Shown: positions 21,158 to 34,703 of the stretch, piece by piece
How the letters are laid out: each line of letters opens with the position of its first letter
Numbering within the stretch: the stretch's first letter is position 1
Source: Litoditis marina
Taxonomy: Eukaryota; Nematoda; Chromadorea; Rhabditida; Rhabditidae
Length of the DNA: 64,000 nt
Assembly: GCA_964036275.1 (NCBI GenBank)
Contig: OZ038440.1
Span: 9,523,690-9,587,689, forward strand
Direction of reading: 5' to 3'
The notes under the pieces: generated by a model
What the model saw: only the letters and a program-made list of their open reading frames with translations
Told to the model about the DNA's origin: nothing
Databases searched by the model: none
Position numbers and translations under genes: made by a program

Positions 21158-24100
21158 TTATCCAGAGTTTGAATCTGAAACGAAGCGTTTTAGAGTTATA
21201 AACGTTGCAAATAAACATGCTCAGCGTTTTAATGGTTTTCATGCCCATGACGAATACACTAGATACACTTGCGAATCGAAACTAGTACAATTGTCATTTG
21301 TGGGCTGTAAGTCCCTAATCGATTCGGATCTCGCAATTTGCTGTCAAATTATCAATATAAGTCTCCACCATATTCATTTGTTTTGATTTTGGTGAAAAAT
21401 ATTCTGCTCACATATTCGGTACTGCAACTCGGCAGCGGTTATATTATATCGATTGAAGTAGATCACTGGCACCGTGTCTGAGGTGGACACCAAGATCTTT
21501 CCGGCATCAGCGGCAGAGCAGAACCTGAATCAACGAATACGTTCGTGCTAAGGGCCGTTAGGTCACGTGAAACGTGAAGAGGCATAATGACTTGATGGTT
21601 CACGAATCCTGATGAGTTTCACATGTTTCATTTGATTCTGTATTTGACAATGATGATTATTGGTCACATTCTGGTTATTGCTTACGTTCATCATACACTG
21701 GAGATGAATAGAACCTCATTGGCTCCTCACATCTGTGTGTACGAATTTGTCTGACAACAACGGTCCAAATCAACACTGATGAAGTACTCAAATTCAATCA
21801 GAAAATGGTCCTACCAATAGTGGAACACGATGATGCTATTGAGGGCCGTTCGACAGACAACGAATTTACCTGTAGCCGGTTTCCTTCTGATTTTTCTGGG
21901 TTTTGATTTCTATCCCTCCATAAATACAACCATCCAGATACAAGCTACTCAGAGTTTTGATTCGAACTTCCACGCGTTGTCCTTCGGGTGCCTGTCAACA
22001 CAGAGTTTGTGGAAGAGTTAGACTTATACAATACACAAAAACATGAAATTCAAAACGTTATTCTGTCGGAACCGAAAGTGTTTCATCCGTTCAGCGTGAC
22101 TTACTGATCCACCCATTCATTTATTTCTCTATTTTCAAAAGGGAGAAAAGGTGGTATACAAGAAGTAAATCAAATGGTTACGTGAAGTTTGCATTCTAAT
22201 GAGAAATCGTGCACTGTGTAACTGCACGTTTGTGAGTTCTGCCGTGTTTAACATGTTTCACGTGACTGTGCAATTGACTATTAGTATATCGGGCAGACTG
22301 TACTGTATTGAAGAAAATTGGGAAAACAAGTCTAGTTAGTGTGCGAGACGTGCATTACATTGATTATCACCTTACAGGGAAATGTCCTCGAAAACCTCAT
22401 GAAACTAAATCCACAAAAAACTGTGATTGACCCACCTTGATCCAATAGTGACATTTGATGAAGGCGTGGAAGGGTAGAAGCATGCCGGTGCTGATTGATT
22501 GTTTCATGGTTTGAAAATCCGCGGTAGCTGTCAATTCCTTGCCACATGTGTTAGGAGGCTGAAATTTGGGAATTATCTGAAAGTATCCAAGAGAAGTTCG
22601 TTTTCCAAAAAAACACATGGGTGTGTGTGTGAGATAGATTCTTTTGTTACTAAATTTACCAAACAATGCATGCACCTGAAAAATAAGGATTTCTCAGCCG
22701 TTGTAGATGAAAAAACCCACTCTTCTTTCACAGAGAAAACCTCCATAGCCGTCGGGGCAAATACATCTGCGGCAATCTCGCGGGTGAGGAAAACCCCCAT
22801 TTCTACACGGCGCGGAGGTTGCCGCTGGACATTTAGCTGAAGACAAATGAATGTTTTCAAGACTGTTGCAAATAATACACAGTAGCGTAAGCCTGATTGT
22901 ATTGTTAGAGTACAAACTACACAGTAGAACCACTCAAAATTGATTAAAGGGAGCGTTTCTCTAAAATTTGGATCGATTAAAAATAGGGTTGTTAGAATTG
23001 GAATTGGAATTGGAATTGGAATTGATAGAATTGAGATAATCATCCAAAAGAATTGCAATTCCAATTCTTTTTGTCTGTCGAAAAGAAGTGGAATTGCAAT
23101 TCCAATTCTTTTGTATGTCGAAAATGGTTGGAATTGCAATTCCAATTCTTTTGTATGTCAAAAAATTTCTGGAATTGCAATTCCAATTCTTTTGTATATT
23201 AGAAAAACTGGAATTGGAATTGGAATTGACTTGATTTTCTCTCAGAACTGATTCAGAATTTATTTACAATTCCATGCTGCGTTTCCTTGTTCATTACTAA
23301 ATTACCCTTGTTCCTTATGTCTCTTGCTCAATGGAACCAAAGTGAACATTGTTTCCCTTCGTTTTTTGAAAAAAAAACTGACATGAAGTTCGGAACAGAG
23401 CCAATTCTAATCAATTCTAATCAATTCCAATCAATTCCAGTGGAATTGAAATTGAAAATCTGAGATTTCAAGGAATTGATCGGAATTGGAATTGGAATTG
23501 AGCAGTTTTTGAAAATCTAGAAGAATTGGAATTGGAATTGAGTGGTTTTGAGAATTGCAAAAGAATTGGAATTGGAATTGAGTGGTTTTCGAAAATTGAA
23601 AAAGAATTGAGATTGGAATTGAGTGGTTATTGAGAAACGAAAAAGAATTGGAATTGGAATTGACTTGATTTTTGGAATTGATTAACAACCCTAATTAAAA
23701 ACCATCGAAATTCAAGATACTGTTTTTATATTGTACTGGTTTTGCAATCACAACAAAAATCCCTTTAAGGATTGATAGTAATAATAGTAATACCTATACA
23801 AAAGGATGTTAACCCCCACTGCTAAGAACATGCAACGGTGATCAAAGATCAGCTATCCGAATGACACTTTCCGAGAAAGACAAAAAACGTGAAAACTTTA
23901 CTAACATAATTCCTATGCGACCAAAGTACCTTGGCATCCATAGTGTTTGTTCATCATCTCCACATCGTAGAATGAAACTAAGTCCGAGCCCATTGTGTCT
24001 TGGTAGTTCAAATCCTCGGCCACCATAGTTGGGCGACCGTTGGCGGAAGCACTAAAAGTTGTGTTTTTTATGAAAATTATGAACCCGAACATTAATTAAT

Positions 24101-27100
24101 AAGAGATTCACGAAACTATATGTACGGTTCAAGTACTTAGTTGTGTTAGAACATATCCCGTACACCGTACTTATTTAGTTTCGTAGTACTTACTTACTTA
24201 GCATATACAAACTGAGAGTGAACGAAAACGTACACAACGGTAACAAGTTTAGACAATCGAGCACTTCTCCATTTTTACTTCTGAACTCTAACGTGTGTCA
24301 CACGTTTACGTGAGCTGTCATGCAACTTTTATAAAGCATCAACGAAGCCAGCTATTCTAGACAACATTTCTACTGAGACTCACACAGTACACATTGGCAC
24401 TTCCAACGACGGATTAGTAATGTAAACTTCAACTTTGTCGAAAACAGTTTGGGAAACGAGTGGGTGACGATTAAGCATAAACACATCGAACGGGTGTCTC
24501 CTATTGAAAACTATGTGAATAGTATTTCTCGAAACTTTAACAAACTTAGTTTATTCATATAGACGGTCCATTGTGACACTTTCAACTCTCTATTGATGTT
24601 TTGACTTGAGTTATAGGTTGTAGCTTAATGCGTTTGAGCTTAATCGTTACCCACTCGAAATTTTTTTTGTATTATGGAATCAGAATTGAATGCGAATACG
24701 AAGTCACGTAAGTCAAACGCACTGAATTTTTTGTATTTCTACGGTAGGAGTCTCAGTCTGAATGAAAAAAGAATATACCTTCTCCCTCCATATTGCATGA
24801 TGCTCCCGTAGTCGTATGGTAGACCATAGTTGAAGTTGGTCGAAGGAGTTTGTTTGTTGAAATCACCGAGATAGCCACTCTGAAAACAACAATATGAATA
24901 TCATAGTTTTCAATTGAAATTCTCGATTTCATCAAAGTTCAACTTAAAGGTGGAGATAGAGAAACTAAGTTTTTGCAAGTTACATCACTGAGAGTTGCAA
25001 TCAAAGTGGCGCTTTACAGGCCTAACGGCTCAAAAACAATCAACTCGCCACATTTCTGTTCAGATCTATATGAACTAAGTTCATGAAGTCTTAAAGTCAA
25101 ACCAACCTTGACATTAGATGCAAGTACCGTAATGTAGTTATCTCTGTCAAAACGAGACTGTGCGTGGAAAAAGCCGAGTGCGTGTGCAACTTCGTGCGAA
25201 GCAGTGCCCAGCTGTAATTTTCAATGAAACTGTCACTGAAACATCGAATGGGAACTGAAAATGGATTCCACCAAAATAATTCCTTCTTTAACTTTATATA
25301 TTAGTGTGAAATTTGTATGTTCCTCAATTTGGCTTTTAACTACCGAATATATAACTTTTATCACTCGTTGAGGCAAATTCCAGATGAGCCTACATTAAGC
25401 AGATGTAGCAAATAAAAAAATGTAAAATTGGATGATGTCTATTCATCTTAAACTTCACCTTTTCATATAATTCCTTACCGTTTCACAACCCTGTCCGATA
25501 GAAAGTATTTGAACTCCACCAACTTTACCGATTGCCGAAAAGCAACCAGATCCTTTGATAACCAAGATCCGATCAGGAGCTGCAACAACGTTGATAATAA
25601 TCCTTAGCTGCTCAATCATCTTACTGCTCACAAAAACACAGGTTTTCTATAACTTTTTGTGTTTAGTTTGTTGGCAGAAGTCAGCGTTTGTTATATTAAC
25701 TATTTCAGATGTTTTATGTACTTTCCTTCGCTCTTATAGGGAGTGACCAAATCTTTGTTTTAATTTGATCTCCATAAACGCTATGACTCACAAACATTGA
25801 TAGAAACACGACGGGATCAAAGTACAAACACAACTGGATTGAGTAAAGGATACCGATAGGCTCCCTTTGAGAAGAGAGTTTTTTCTTTTCATTTTAAATA
25901 GTTCATCTATATCTCACTGTATATTTTATCTAGCCAACCTGTATCGTCCTGGATGAAGTTGATACAAGTGACACCACTCCAGTATCCAACTCCCCTCCAA
26001 AAGATTGCTTGCGTTTCTCCAGCTTAATATAATTAAAAGTTTTTCTCGATTATTCATCACGAACCTATACACTTCATTTATATGACAAAAATCAACCCTT
26101 TCGTATAACGAAACCTCGTAAAACAATTGATTCTAGAAGGATATTTATTCTATTGTAGTCGGTTGTGTGGAGAAACTATAGTTTTTCCCAAAACTTTTCT
26201 AAATTTGGTTTTATTAAAGCGAACTCACTTGCACTAGCATCAAAACTGTAGAAGACGTTCTCGCCCCACGTGGTAGTTGGATAAAGCCTGAAAAATAATC
26301 AAAAACGTGAGATAAAATTGTTCACAGAATGTTATTTTTTTCCAGTTACCCACACTACTTCAACTAAAATATTATTGTTAGACGGTCGGCGCTATTTGTC
26401 TGAGTCCAAAGTAGTTATACTGTTAGTCAGTTACACAGTCACGTGAAACATGTTAAACACATCAGAAATCAGGAAAGTGCAGTGACAAAGTGCACGATTC
26501 CTCTTTAGAATGCTAACTTAACGTGACTTCTCATTTTACTCCAGTATAGACTCACGCATCTCTGTAGGCCTGTCGTTTCTTTCGGTTCGATCTACCAGCT
26601 CTGATGAGAATATCGATCTGTTTCCTATAAAGACAGTTTTATTCAGTTTACGAAATGTTTTAACTCTGTGTAGGAAAGTGGTCTTCTATGTCAAAACCTC
26701 CAATTGTTGCTATATAATTTTGTTGATATTTATGAAAACCGATAGTTACAATTTTTTTTCAGTTCACTCATTTCACTCTCATATTGCAACTGGTAGGGCA
26801 TACTATGTGGGAAAATGTCACCCACTCAGTAAGTAGTGAGTCTCCTTGGTACATGAAGCTCGAAATGTTGTGGTGTTGATTCACTTCGGATACTGTATCA
26901 CCCAATTCGGCCACATGAGTAGGATTTTTGAACGGCAGGATCTTAATAGAAAAAAAGATTGTTTGAACTCATAGTTGTTTGGATTTGTTTCATTGTTCAA
27001 AAGTAATAAAAATTGCGTGATCTTCAGAAATCAAGATAGTTTGTCGAAAACGCTGAGTATTTCGAAGGTTTTCCATTGCTGAAAAAGTGTCGGTGGTAGC

Positions 27101-27730
27101 AAACCTGAAACAGATGCACAGTTAGCTCATATGATCACTTTATGTACCGATAATCGTTGAGAAAGATAAGAAACAGTTTTAAAATACGTGTTTGCTTTTC
27201 TATTTACGTCTATTTGTAGTATACCTGATCGTCGATGCGGCCGGAATCTTCACTACCCTTCTGTTCCTGCTCATTCAGCTGGGAGAGCACAGCAAGTTTC
27301 TCAGATATGGCAGTCACGTTCATTTTTCCGACAGACTGCGAAGGAAGGAAGTTTAGAGAACTCAGTGAAGTGCATAAGTGAAACATGTGAAATCACACGG
27401 TTTGAAAAAGTGGAATCACAAAACATCAAAATGTCATGTGTAGGCGTAAAATCAACCCACTTAGACACATTGAACCATCTTTATAGTTTAGGGGCAACTT
27501 CTGAGTTTGTTTGGTAAGTCATAATTTTTAGCTCGAATAAGTTTGTTTACAATTGCTTTCTACTCTGCCAGATAACTGACCTCGATCAATGCGACAGTTT
27601 CTTCCAGACTCAATCCAGCACCTAAACCGGTACCACTACCAGTACCAGGATCCCCATCTCTGTGCTCATTTTCAGCCATGCGAAGGGCCGAACAAGAAAT
27701 ACTCCATGTGAGAAGAAGAAGAAGTTTCAT
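21158..27730 (-). CDS. Astacin A: secreted zinc metalloprotease, EGF and CUB, 502 aa
   Basis: Fifteen exons in frame: 27730-27581, 27335-27225, 26941-26826, 26624-26556, 26287-26229, 26022-25939, 25579-25479, 25211-25107, 24879-24779, 24051-23930, 22836-22721, 22558-22436, 21991-21870, 21524-21412, 21174-21158. The ATG directly follows an attgcag acceptor, suggesting trans-splicing. Signal peptide MKLLLLLTWSISCSA (1-15), propeptide with Gly/Thr repeat and the MYQGD inhibitory motif, furin site RKKRQ, then the catalytic domain with zinc motif HEVAHALGFFHAQSR (His236, Glu237) and Met-turn SIMQY. EGF (340-378) contains CRNGGFPHPRDC; CUB spans 379-498; the tail is only YSNSG. Domain order matches the nematode NAS class with EGF and CUB. 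All catalytic residues are present, but the usual Gly after HEx is Ala. The intron 22837-23929 carries the TAGGGTTGTTA-bounded array. Confidence 0.92.
22178..22290. repeat. Dispersed repeat, family 2, copy 2
   Basis: Runs from ggttacgtgaagtttgcatt to cacgtgactgtgcaattgac. Same orientation as the copy at 9104. In an astacin A intron. Confidence 0.65.
22984..23694. repeat. GAATTG-type minisatellite bounded by TAGGGTTGTTA ends
   Basis: Begins tagggttgttagaattgg and ends gattaacaaccctaatt. Inside are (GGAATT)n runs, then four ~57-bp units each holding ggaattgcaattccaattct (about 23030-23215), a plain spacer (~23240-23400), and about five ~55-bp units holding gaattggaattggaattgag (about 23465-23665). 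The sequence is largely self-complementary. Stop-free frames here are a by-product of the repeat. It lies in the intron before the EGF exon of astacin A. Confidence 0.85.
25810..25875. repeat. Family 3 repeat segment
   Basis: Contains cgggatcaaagtacaaacac and then ctggattgagtaaaggatac, matching the segments at 14775 and 38049. In an astacin A intron. Confidence 0.5.
26417..26536. repeat. Dispersed repeat, family 2, copy 3 (inverted)
   Basis: Runs from atactgttagtcagttacac to aacgtgacttctcatttta. Inverted relative to the copies at 9104 and 22178. In an astacin A intron. Confidence 0.65.
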
Positions 27731-28760
27731 CTGCAATTTTCTCAATTGAGTTTTGAGCTAGCATGTTGCAACACTTCTATAGTGTGAAATAAATCATCTA
27801 CTCCAGAAATAAAGACAACACGTTATAATGAAACTTGAGCTGTGAAACACTTCTGTATAAATTTACTCTTGAGATGAAAGCATAGTTATTTATACAATGT
27901 TTGTTGTTAGTTAGAACTGAAAAAAGATTGGAAAAGTGAATAAAGCCATAAACTGATAGATGAAATCGAGATGTAACATCAGCTCCGAATGCGGAAACTA
28001 TAAAGATGTGAGTGTTGTTGGCCTTCTTTTATATTGTATGATAATGTATGCGATAATCCTAAATAACCCAACCATATTCAAAAACACTCACGCTAATCGC
28101 CTATTTGTTTTTGACTAACTGGCATAACAAACAGTCAAATGTTTCATTATACAAACAGTGATTATAATAACTACGATCACACGTGACTAGAACGATATTC
28201 AACACAAACCCAACAAAATCGTATTGGTGCGCGTCCGATAGACTGTGAACAGTTCTCGCATATCTTTCAAAATTCATTTCAAATTTCAAATTTTCTAAAT
28301 TCCTTGTTCTTACATCCCACCAGATAGAAGTTTACGAAGCAGTGAGGAGGAAAACAGGCAGATAATGAGTCCTGAGACAGAGATTCTGATGTTCGTTTTG
28401 AAACCATTTTCGGTGAGCGAAAGATTACTGCCCGTATTTCCCAGTACTTTGAGTACAGATCTCTTTATGAACGTTATATCTTTTGTGAACCGCGGAAATT
28501 TCAGTTACAACCAGTAATGTTTCAGATTTCGCTTCATATTGAAATCGTCAAGTTTATTGATGATGTTTTCTCGTGAGTTAGTGGATTGCCGTGTTTTGTA
28601 TTCTATGTTTCGTTTTTCTTTTGCATGGGTAGTTTCATTTCTTCTTAACGATGATTGTTTTTTTTCGAATACTTCAGTTTTTCGGACTTTTATTAAAACA
28701 GATCAAGACAACGTAAACACATGTATCGACTAAATGAGATCAAATGTTCAAATACCCGCG
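27731..28760. other. Intergenic between astacins A and B
   Basis: Promoter side of astacin A (minus) and 3' flank of astacin B. Apart from the poly(A) signal of B at 28689-28694 no repeat family or exon was recognised. Tracts of tgaaac and cacgtg-like words are seen but not interpretable. Confidence 0.55.
28689..28694 (-). terminator. Poly(A) signal of astacin B
   Basis: AATAAA on minus, ~67 bp after the stop at 28763-28761. Confidence 0.55.
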
Positions 28761-31700
28761 TTAGCATAATCCACATGTTTTTGGGCACATTTTCGCTGTC
28801 TCTGCGGTATCACATAGTCCAGTTGTTTCGAAGGAAACACATCTGAAATGTTCAACCAGTAAATTAGAAAGTCAAGTGAAACGTGAAGTAACGTCATGAA
28901 ATATGTACTCCACCTTGGCCTTCTATCATGTATTGTTTTGATCTATTTCATAGTTCGTGAACTGCCAGTGATCTCAAAAATTCTAGAATAACATTGTGAT
29001 TGAGATTTCAACAAAAACCGAGATTTGACGTCCAGTAGAAAAATGTGACTCACTTTTCGTCGGCGATTTTGTTGACGCATTTATGTGCCCATGTTGCGAC
29101 TTCCGTATCAGTCGATTCATCTTTAATCATAATCATGTTTCCAATATCGATTGTGGGGGAAGCAGCTTTCGGTACTAAAAAACTTAGTTTCGTGTATTTG
29201 AAACCGCTTCAACGAGAGAACGAGTCTGTGTCTGATAAATAACTTGTTCAAGCCGAAAAAAATCTGTCAAGTTCAATCAAGTTGCCTTCTTCGCTCCCCC
29301 TTGTTACATGTTATTTCGAAAACTGTAAATTGTAAGTTTCGAAATGAACTTTGAAAATGCTGTTATTCAATTACCACATGCGTTGGGCACCTGCTCACCT
29401 ATCCTGTACAGTATTTCCGTTGTACTTCTGAAGTAGCTGTTGAAAGTTATAACGGGAACTAGATTCGTTGTCGAGTACAGTACCTTTCCGGCATCCGACA
29501 GGGAGCAAAACCTACCAACAAAAAAATTATTACCGAAAGTTGTCTATAGTTTTTAGCCGAATTGAGTATGAGATGAATGAATAACAGGTTGAATGTCGTC
29601 TTTTACCAATACATTTCTTTTTCAAGTTTTCAAGTTTTTTTTCGGTTCTGAAAAAAGTTAATGGTGCATAGTTTTCGTCATCTCATAATGTGTTCTCGAT
29701 AAATTTCTAATTGAAGAGAGATGTACTAAAAAAGTGCTCACCTGAGCCCTGTTTGTTTCCGATCGGCCGTTGTTTTGATTTCCACTCCATTTAAATAACA
29801 TCCATCGACGTAATTTCCGAGGAATGATTTTATTCTTATTTCCAAACGTTGCCCGGCTGGTGCCTGCAATTAGGTGTAATTGAACTTTGACAAATAATGA
29901 GCTCTTGGGCACAGAAATTGAATAAGAACACCAACTTTTGAAAAAATTTGTACTTATTCTGAAAAAAAAACTTCACGAGCCTGGTTGAATTCAGTTTTAC
30001 TTCCAATAATCAATCTCCGATGAAGCTACTCTTTCTCACATCTATCATTCGAGTTTTCACAATTTGTTAGAGCTTTGAACCGTTCCATCAAGTTATTCCT
30101 AACCTGTATCCAATATTGACAAATGTCGAAATCCGGCCGGAAAACGTTCAGTCCGTTCCCAATCACATTGGTCATGACTTTGAAAGTGTTAGTGGCGGTC
30201 AAAGCAGCTCCACATCCAGCCGGCTGAAAAACAGTTCATATTCCGCTGGATTCGGTAAAGTTGAAGTTCGAACGTTTTCTTTAAGTTGAAAGGGTAACCC
30301 ATTGAAACTGGGCACACTTGATTACAATCTACAAGTGAAGTGAACCAACCCATATCCCGTTCCTTCATTTTTACAGAAATAAAAGAACTTTGGGAATTTC
30401 TGTGTGGTGTTTATTGTGTCTCTGCAAACCTGATACGCAAACTCGTTCCACGTGTTCACGTGATTGTCTAACAAGGTTTGACAGGTAACATTAATTTTGA
30501 GAAACGTACCCTCTGATTACAGAGTCTGCCACCGTAACCGAACGGACAGATACAAGTGGAACATAGTCGCGGATTGGGAAATCCTCCATTCGCACATTTG
30601 GCTGAGGTGGCCACCGGACATTGACCTAAATTGAGTTTCTCGAACACAACCATAATAATTTTTACTTAAATCTGTATGTGTCGGTTTCATCAATAGTACC
30701 ACGGAAAAATATTCTACTGGTCCTTTTGGTGTTCACTAGTGGATTATTCCGTATTTAGTAAGTAGTCAAAAATTTAAAATGGCGCGGTTATCAAATGAAT
30801 CACAATGTGATTGACTTAGAACCCGACACCATGCTCAATCATGCTTTTCTGCTCTGTTTTAGAAGTTTCAATGTACCTGTGCATCCATACAGAATATTCA
30901 TCATTTGAATGTCGTGGAATGATATCAGCTGCGAGCCCATTGTATCCTGGTAGGCAGGTTGTGTGGCTGTCATGGTCGGATTTCCGTTAGAAGAGAAACT
31001 GGAAGACGGGTCTTGTTTTTGAGTTTCATAAAGTGAGTTTATTACACACTACATCTCAATATTTTTCTCGGACTTTTTTGAGTGAACACGAGATAGGTAT
31101 TGGATGTGTAGTTGATTTGTAAAGCGGTCAAAAACGAGAACCAAAAAAGTTTTGACAAAGTTAACAATATACCCACATATACTGGCCGTACTGCATGACA
31201 CTTCCATAGTCATAGGGAACCCCCAAGTTGTTGTTTGTTATCGGAGTTTGCTGGTCGAATTGTGGAATTTTGTCTTCCTGAAATGAAGTTCCCTCTTAAA
31301 CGATGATCAAAATATTAGGTAAGACCAACCACACTATACAGTCATCAACAAATACAAATGAAAAATGGGTGAATAATCCTCTGGACCTCTAACAAGAAAA
31401 TGCGTATGAAACGGCAATTCTGTTCGTCCTGCTAAATTAAGCCATGCATTTTCAGGACCTGTGCACTTGTTCTACATTGATCTCTTGTCAAAATTGTTGT
31501 GTAGATCAAGAAATAAATTAGACCATTAAGAAGACTGTTTTCATGGATCACCATGAGTTCCGTTGATTTATGGATGGCTGGTATGAAATTCACCTTGATA
31601 TTTGCGTAATTCACATTGATGTAGGCGTTTCTATCAGAACGAGCTTGTTCGTGGAAGAAACCCAGCGCATGACCAACTTCGTGGATAGCAGTTCCGATCT

Positions 31701-34700
31701 GGAATGAGTAGTTCTAATGTTGATCATAACTAGAGGATTTGACTTCGGTTCTACATTTACAACATTCAGATTGAACGTTGAGGTTCAGTTCACGATCAGT
31801 GAGTTAAAACTGTTCTATTCGTTGACTTTTCTGTTTTTTGTGGGGATTTACAGCACGCGAACATATAAACAACAAGTCCACCCAGGTCAAAAAACCATTA
31901 TGAACAAACGATGGGTCATGAATTATTTACTTTAACAACACCTTGATTCGACACAAAGATAGTGAACGAAAAGTTTAGGAGAGTGAATTTCGTTTTTCTT
32001 TTTTTCTGCGTTGGAAAATATTTCAATCTCAATGAGACTAAATAAAGTTTATTATTGATTATAGATCCCAATTTTCAGACACCTACGTACGTATTCACAG
32101 CCCACTCCCAGAGACAGATCTTGTTCGTCGCCAGTCTTGCCAATATTGGACCAGCAGCCATTGCCACTCAGGACTCTTATACGATTCTTTGCTGGAAAAT
32201 ATTCAATGTAAAAATCTAACCCTTCCATTCTCAGTTGTCACTGTTTTTCTTTCAGTGTATTTAAATTCCATAACTTTTGCGTTTGAATTAGAGGGTTTTA
32301 GCAACAACAAATCTGTCTGCAGGGTTCTAAACTCGAACTAAAAAAAATTTCAACAACAATGTAAAATAAATTGAAAAATAAGCTGAAAGTCGAGACCATA
32401 AATGTTCACACCACGTACCTTTCGAGTTCTCGACGAAGTTGATGCAAGTGTTTGATCTCCAAGTCTCCACTGCTTTGAGAAACACATCTCTCACCGCAGG
32501 TGCTAAAAAATGATGGTTGCAATGAATTCTGTGGCAAAGATAGGTATATTTTCCACAAGCTCGAGTTACCTACAGCATAAATGTGAGACCCATGTTGTTT
32601 TTGCCATGTTGTTTTTGCTGTATGGTTCACAGCTCCACGACTACTACAAAGTTTGAACGAATAGTGTAAGTATCTACGAAGATTTGACCCCAACAATAAG
32701 GTTCACTCACATAGGCTGGAGTCAAAATAGTAGCTGACTGTTCCATCCCACAGCTCACTGACACCCCTGAAACAGGCATTAGTAATTAAATAACACCGTG
32801 TATTTTGTGTTAGAGTAACACGGTGAGACATTTTTATGATGCGAGCCACACAATGGGTTTCTATAACAATACAATGGTGACAATGCAAACCAGATGTAAA
32901 TATTCATTCTTCTTCACATACTCCTGATTTTTCATTTGATAGTCTATTTCGAGTTGTATCGCGTTCTTTGAAGAAGAGATCAAAACAACGACTTTGAATG
33001 TCTTTCCATTCTAATCTTTCCCATCAAACCGACTCTCACAAGTAGATTGCAGAACTTAAAGTAGGACGATTATGTGCTCCAATCTCGGCGCGTCAGTCCT
33101 TTAAACTGCAATTGAAAAATGTATTGCAGTTTAAAGGACTGAAACGTTGAGATTGGAGCACACAATTGTCCTTCTTTAAACGACGTCGACACAGTTCTGA
33201 TAAAATATTGTTTTGTTTTTCTTGTTTTTCTTATCATTGATTTAAACAAACTCACGGAAATGGCTGAATCGCTTGTCTTTTCACTCGTGTCGCATTTGAT
33301 GTGAGAGCGCCATCCAGTACATCTAGTTGATCCCTACAAAGGAACTTTATGAACTCATGGTGACTATTCAACTGAGGTGCAGTTTCGTATTTCTGTGTGC
33401 ACACTACAAACATTTTGCTGTTTTGCATATGAAAGTTAGCATGGTGTAATGAGTCAATAAACTGTTGCGTCTAGCTATATTCGAAAATAAACTGAACTTG
33501 TTCAGGATAATCACAGTTCCTAATTATGTTTGCAAAGTTTCAATATGCTCGCAGCGTTTCGAGATGTTTGCAACATTCCAAAGACAAAGTTTCTCCAATG
33601 AGACATGATTTTGATGGAATGATAACTTCTTATTTCCCATACGTTCAAATTTTGAGTCGCACACTGTTCGAGAAAGTACTGGGAAAAACTTACACAGTGA
33701 GTCTGATATCTCCCTGATAAAGATAGTCCGATAGTCCACTTCTCTCATTGATCTCCACAATCGAGTCTCTTCGGTCAAAAACAGTCTTTTGCTCACTCGC
33801 TTGCCAGTTCATCTAAACATATTATTGCAAAATACACCAGTAAACAAAAACAGCAAACGACAAAACTACACAAAAACGTAGACCAGTTCATTCAAATGAC
33901 TACAGGAAAATAAAATTGCGACTGATGATTACGATAGTTTTCATTGTAGAATTTCTACGATATATTTCCGAATTTGAAATTGGATTGGAAAAGATACATG
34001 GTTTTTTTTCTATTTCTTTTTCATAGTTCGTGACTAGTTGAATTTTTAGCAAACTCACATTTTGTCTTGACTCGGTCTTTGGGAATACGTTCATTGTTTC
34101 ACGTACGTGCTGACGGAAACTGCTCAACTTCTCTTTGATTGCCGTCCATTCGATTGACGTGGAAGGCTGAAAATTGGAATGAAGTTGAAGATTCATATTT
34201 ATCACCTTGAATATACGCACCAGTAGTTGACGACGTGAACACTTTGTAGAATGAACGAACATAAATATGTTTGAAAAATTACTTCTCTCATGTTAACATA
34301 ACCTGGCAGTAGTTTTCAAAGTAAACAAACGTGAACAAACGTCCACATCTGAGGTTTGTTGTTGTCTTTTCTGTGAGGCATGCGCATGAGTGAAACATGT
34401 TCTGCTACGTTGAATATGAAGTTTATAATTCATTGAACCCAATCAGTTTGACTCATCGACTATAACGTGCTGTTATACTGTTAGTCAAGTGCACTGTCAC
34501 GTGAAACATGTTATACTCAGCAGAACTGAGAAACGTGCAATGACAAAATGCACGATGCCCAGTAGAATGCTTCCTTTACGTGACTATTCAATTTACTTTT
34601 AATATACCTCAATCCAAGGAGCTTGAGACACTATTCCAACTTGTTTGATTGGAGCTGTCATAACTGAGCTCACTAATACAGTAAGAATCACCACCAGACA

Positions 34701-34703
34701 CAT
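28761..34703 (-). CDS. Astacin B: secreted metalloprotease, EGF, CUB and ShKT, 547 aa
   Basis: Sixteen exons in frame: 34703-34608, 34166-34059, 33812-33694, 33333-33256, 32766-32711, 32502-32419, 32191-32091, 31698-31594, 31277-31177, 30998-30877, 30625-30510, 30223-30104, 29863-29742, 29511-29399, 29174-29054, 28842-28761. The ATG sits right behind a ttttag acceptor. Signal peptide [17 protein letters not shown], propeptide with LYQGD, furin-like RVKRQ, zinc motif [15 protein letters not shown] (His220, Glu221), Met-turn SVMQY. EGF 324-362 with [15 protein letters not shown] 363-480; then an acidic linker and a six-cysteine ShKT domain (~511-547) ending CPKTCGLC. It is the only copy with the full textbook HExxHxxGxxHExxR signature. 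All catalytic residues are present, so it is expected to be active. The intron 32767-33255 carries a MITE. Confidence 0.92.
33062..33174. mobile_element. Palindromic MITE, family 1, copy 3
   Basis: The most symmetrical copy. It begins aggacgattatgtgctccaa, has the inner pair tcagtcctttaaactgcaat / attgcagtttaaaggactga, and ends ttggagcacacaattgtcct. In an intron of astacin B. Confidence 0.85.
34474..34600. repeat. Dispersed repeat, family 2, copy 4 (inverted)
   Basis: Contains actgttagtcaagtgcactg, cacgtgaaacatgtta and ttacgtgactattcaattta. It ends a few bases before the first donor of astacin B. In intron 1. Confidence 0.65.

Noticed and set aside
22573..23251. Long open frames on both strands (up to 190 codons)
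   Set aside because: Created by GAATTG repeats that contain no stop in several frames and by overlap with the EGF exon. Not genes.
23030..23665. CRISPR-like array
   Set aside because: Units are adjacent simple-sequence repeats without unique spacers, in a eukaryotic intron.
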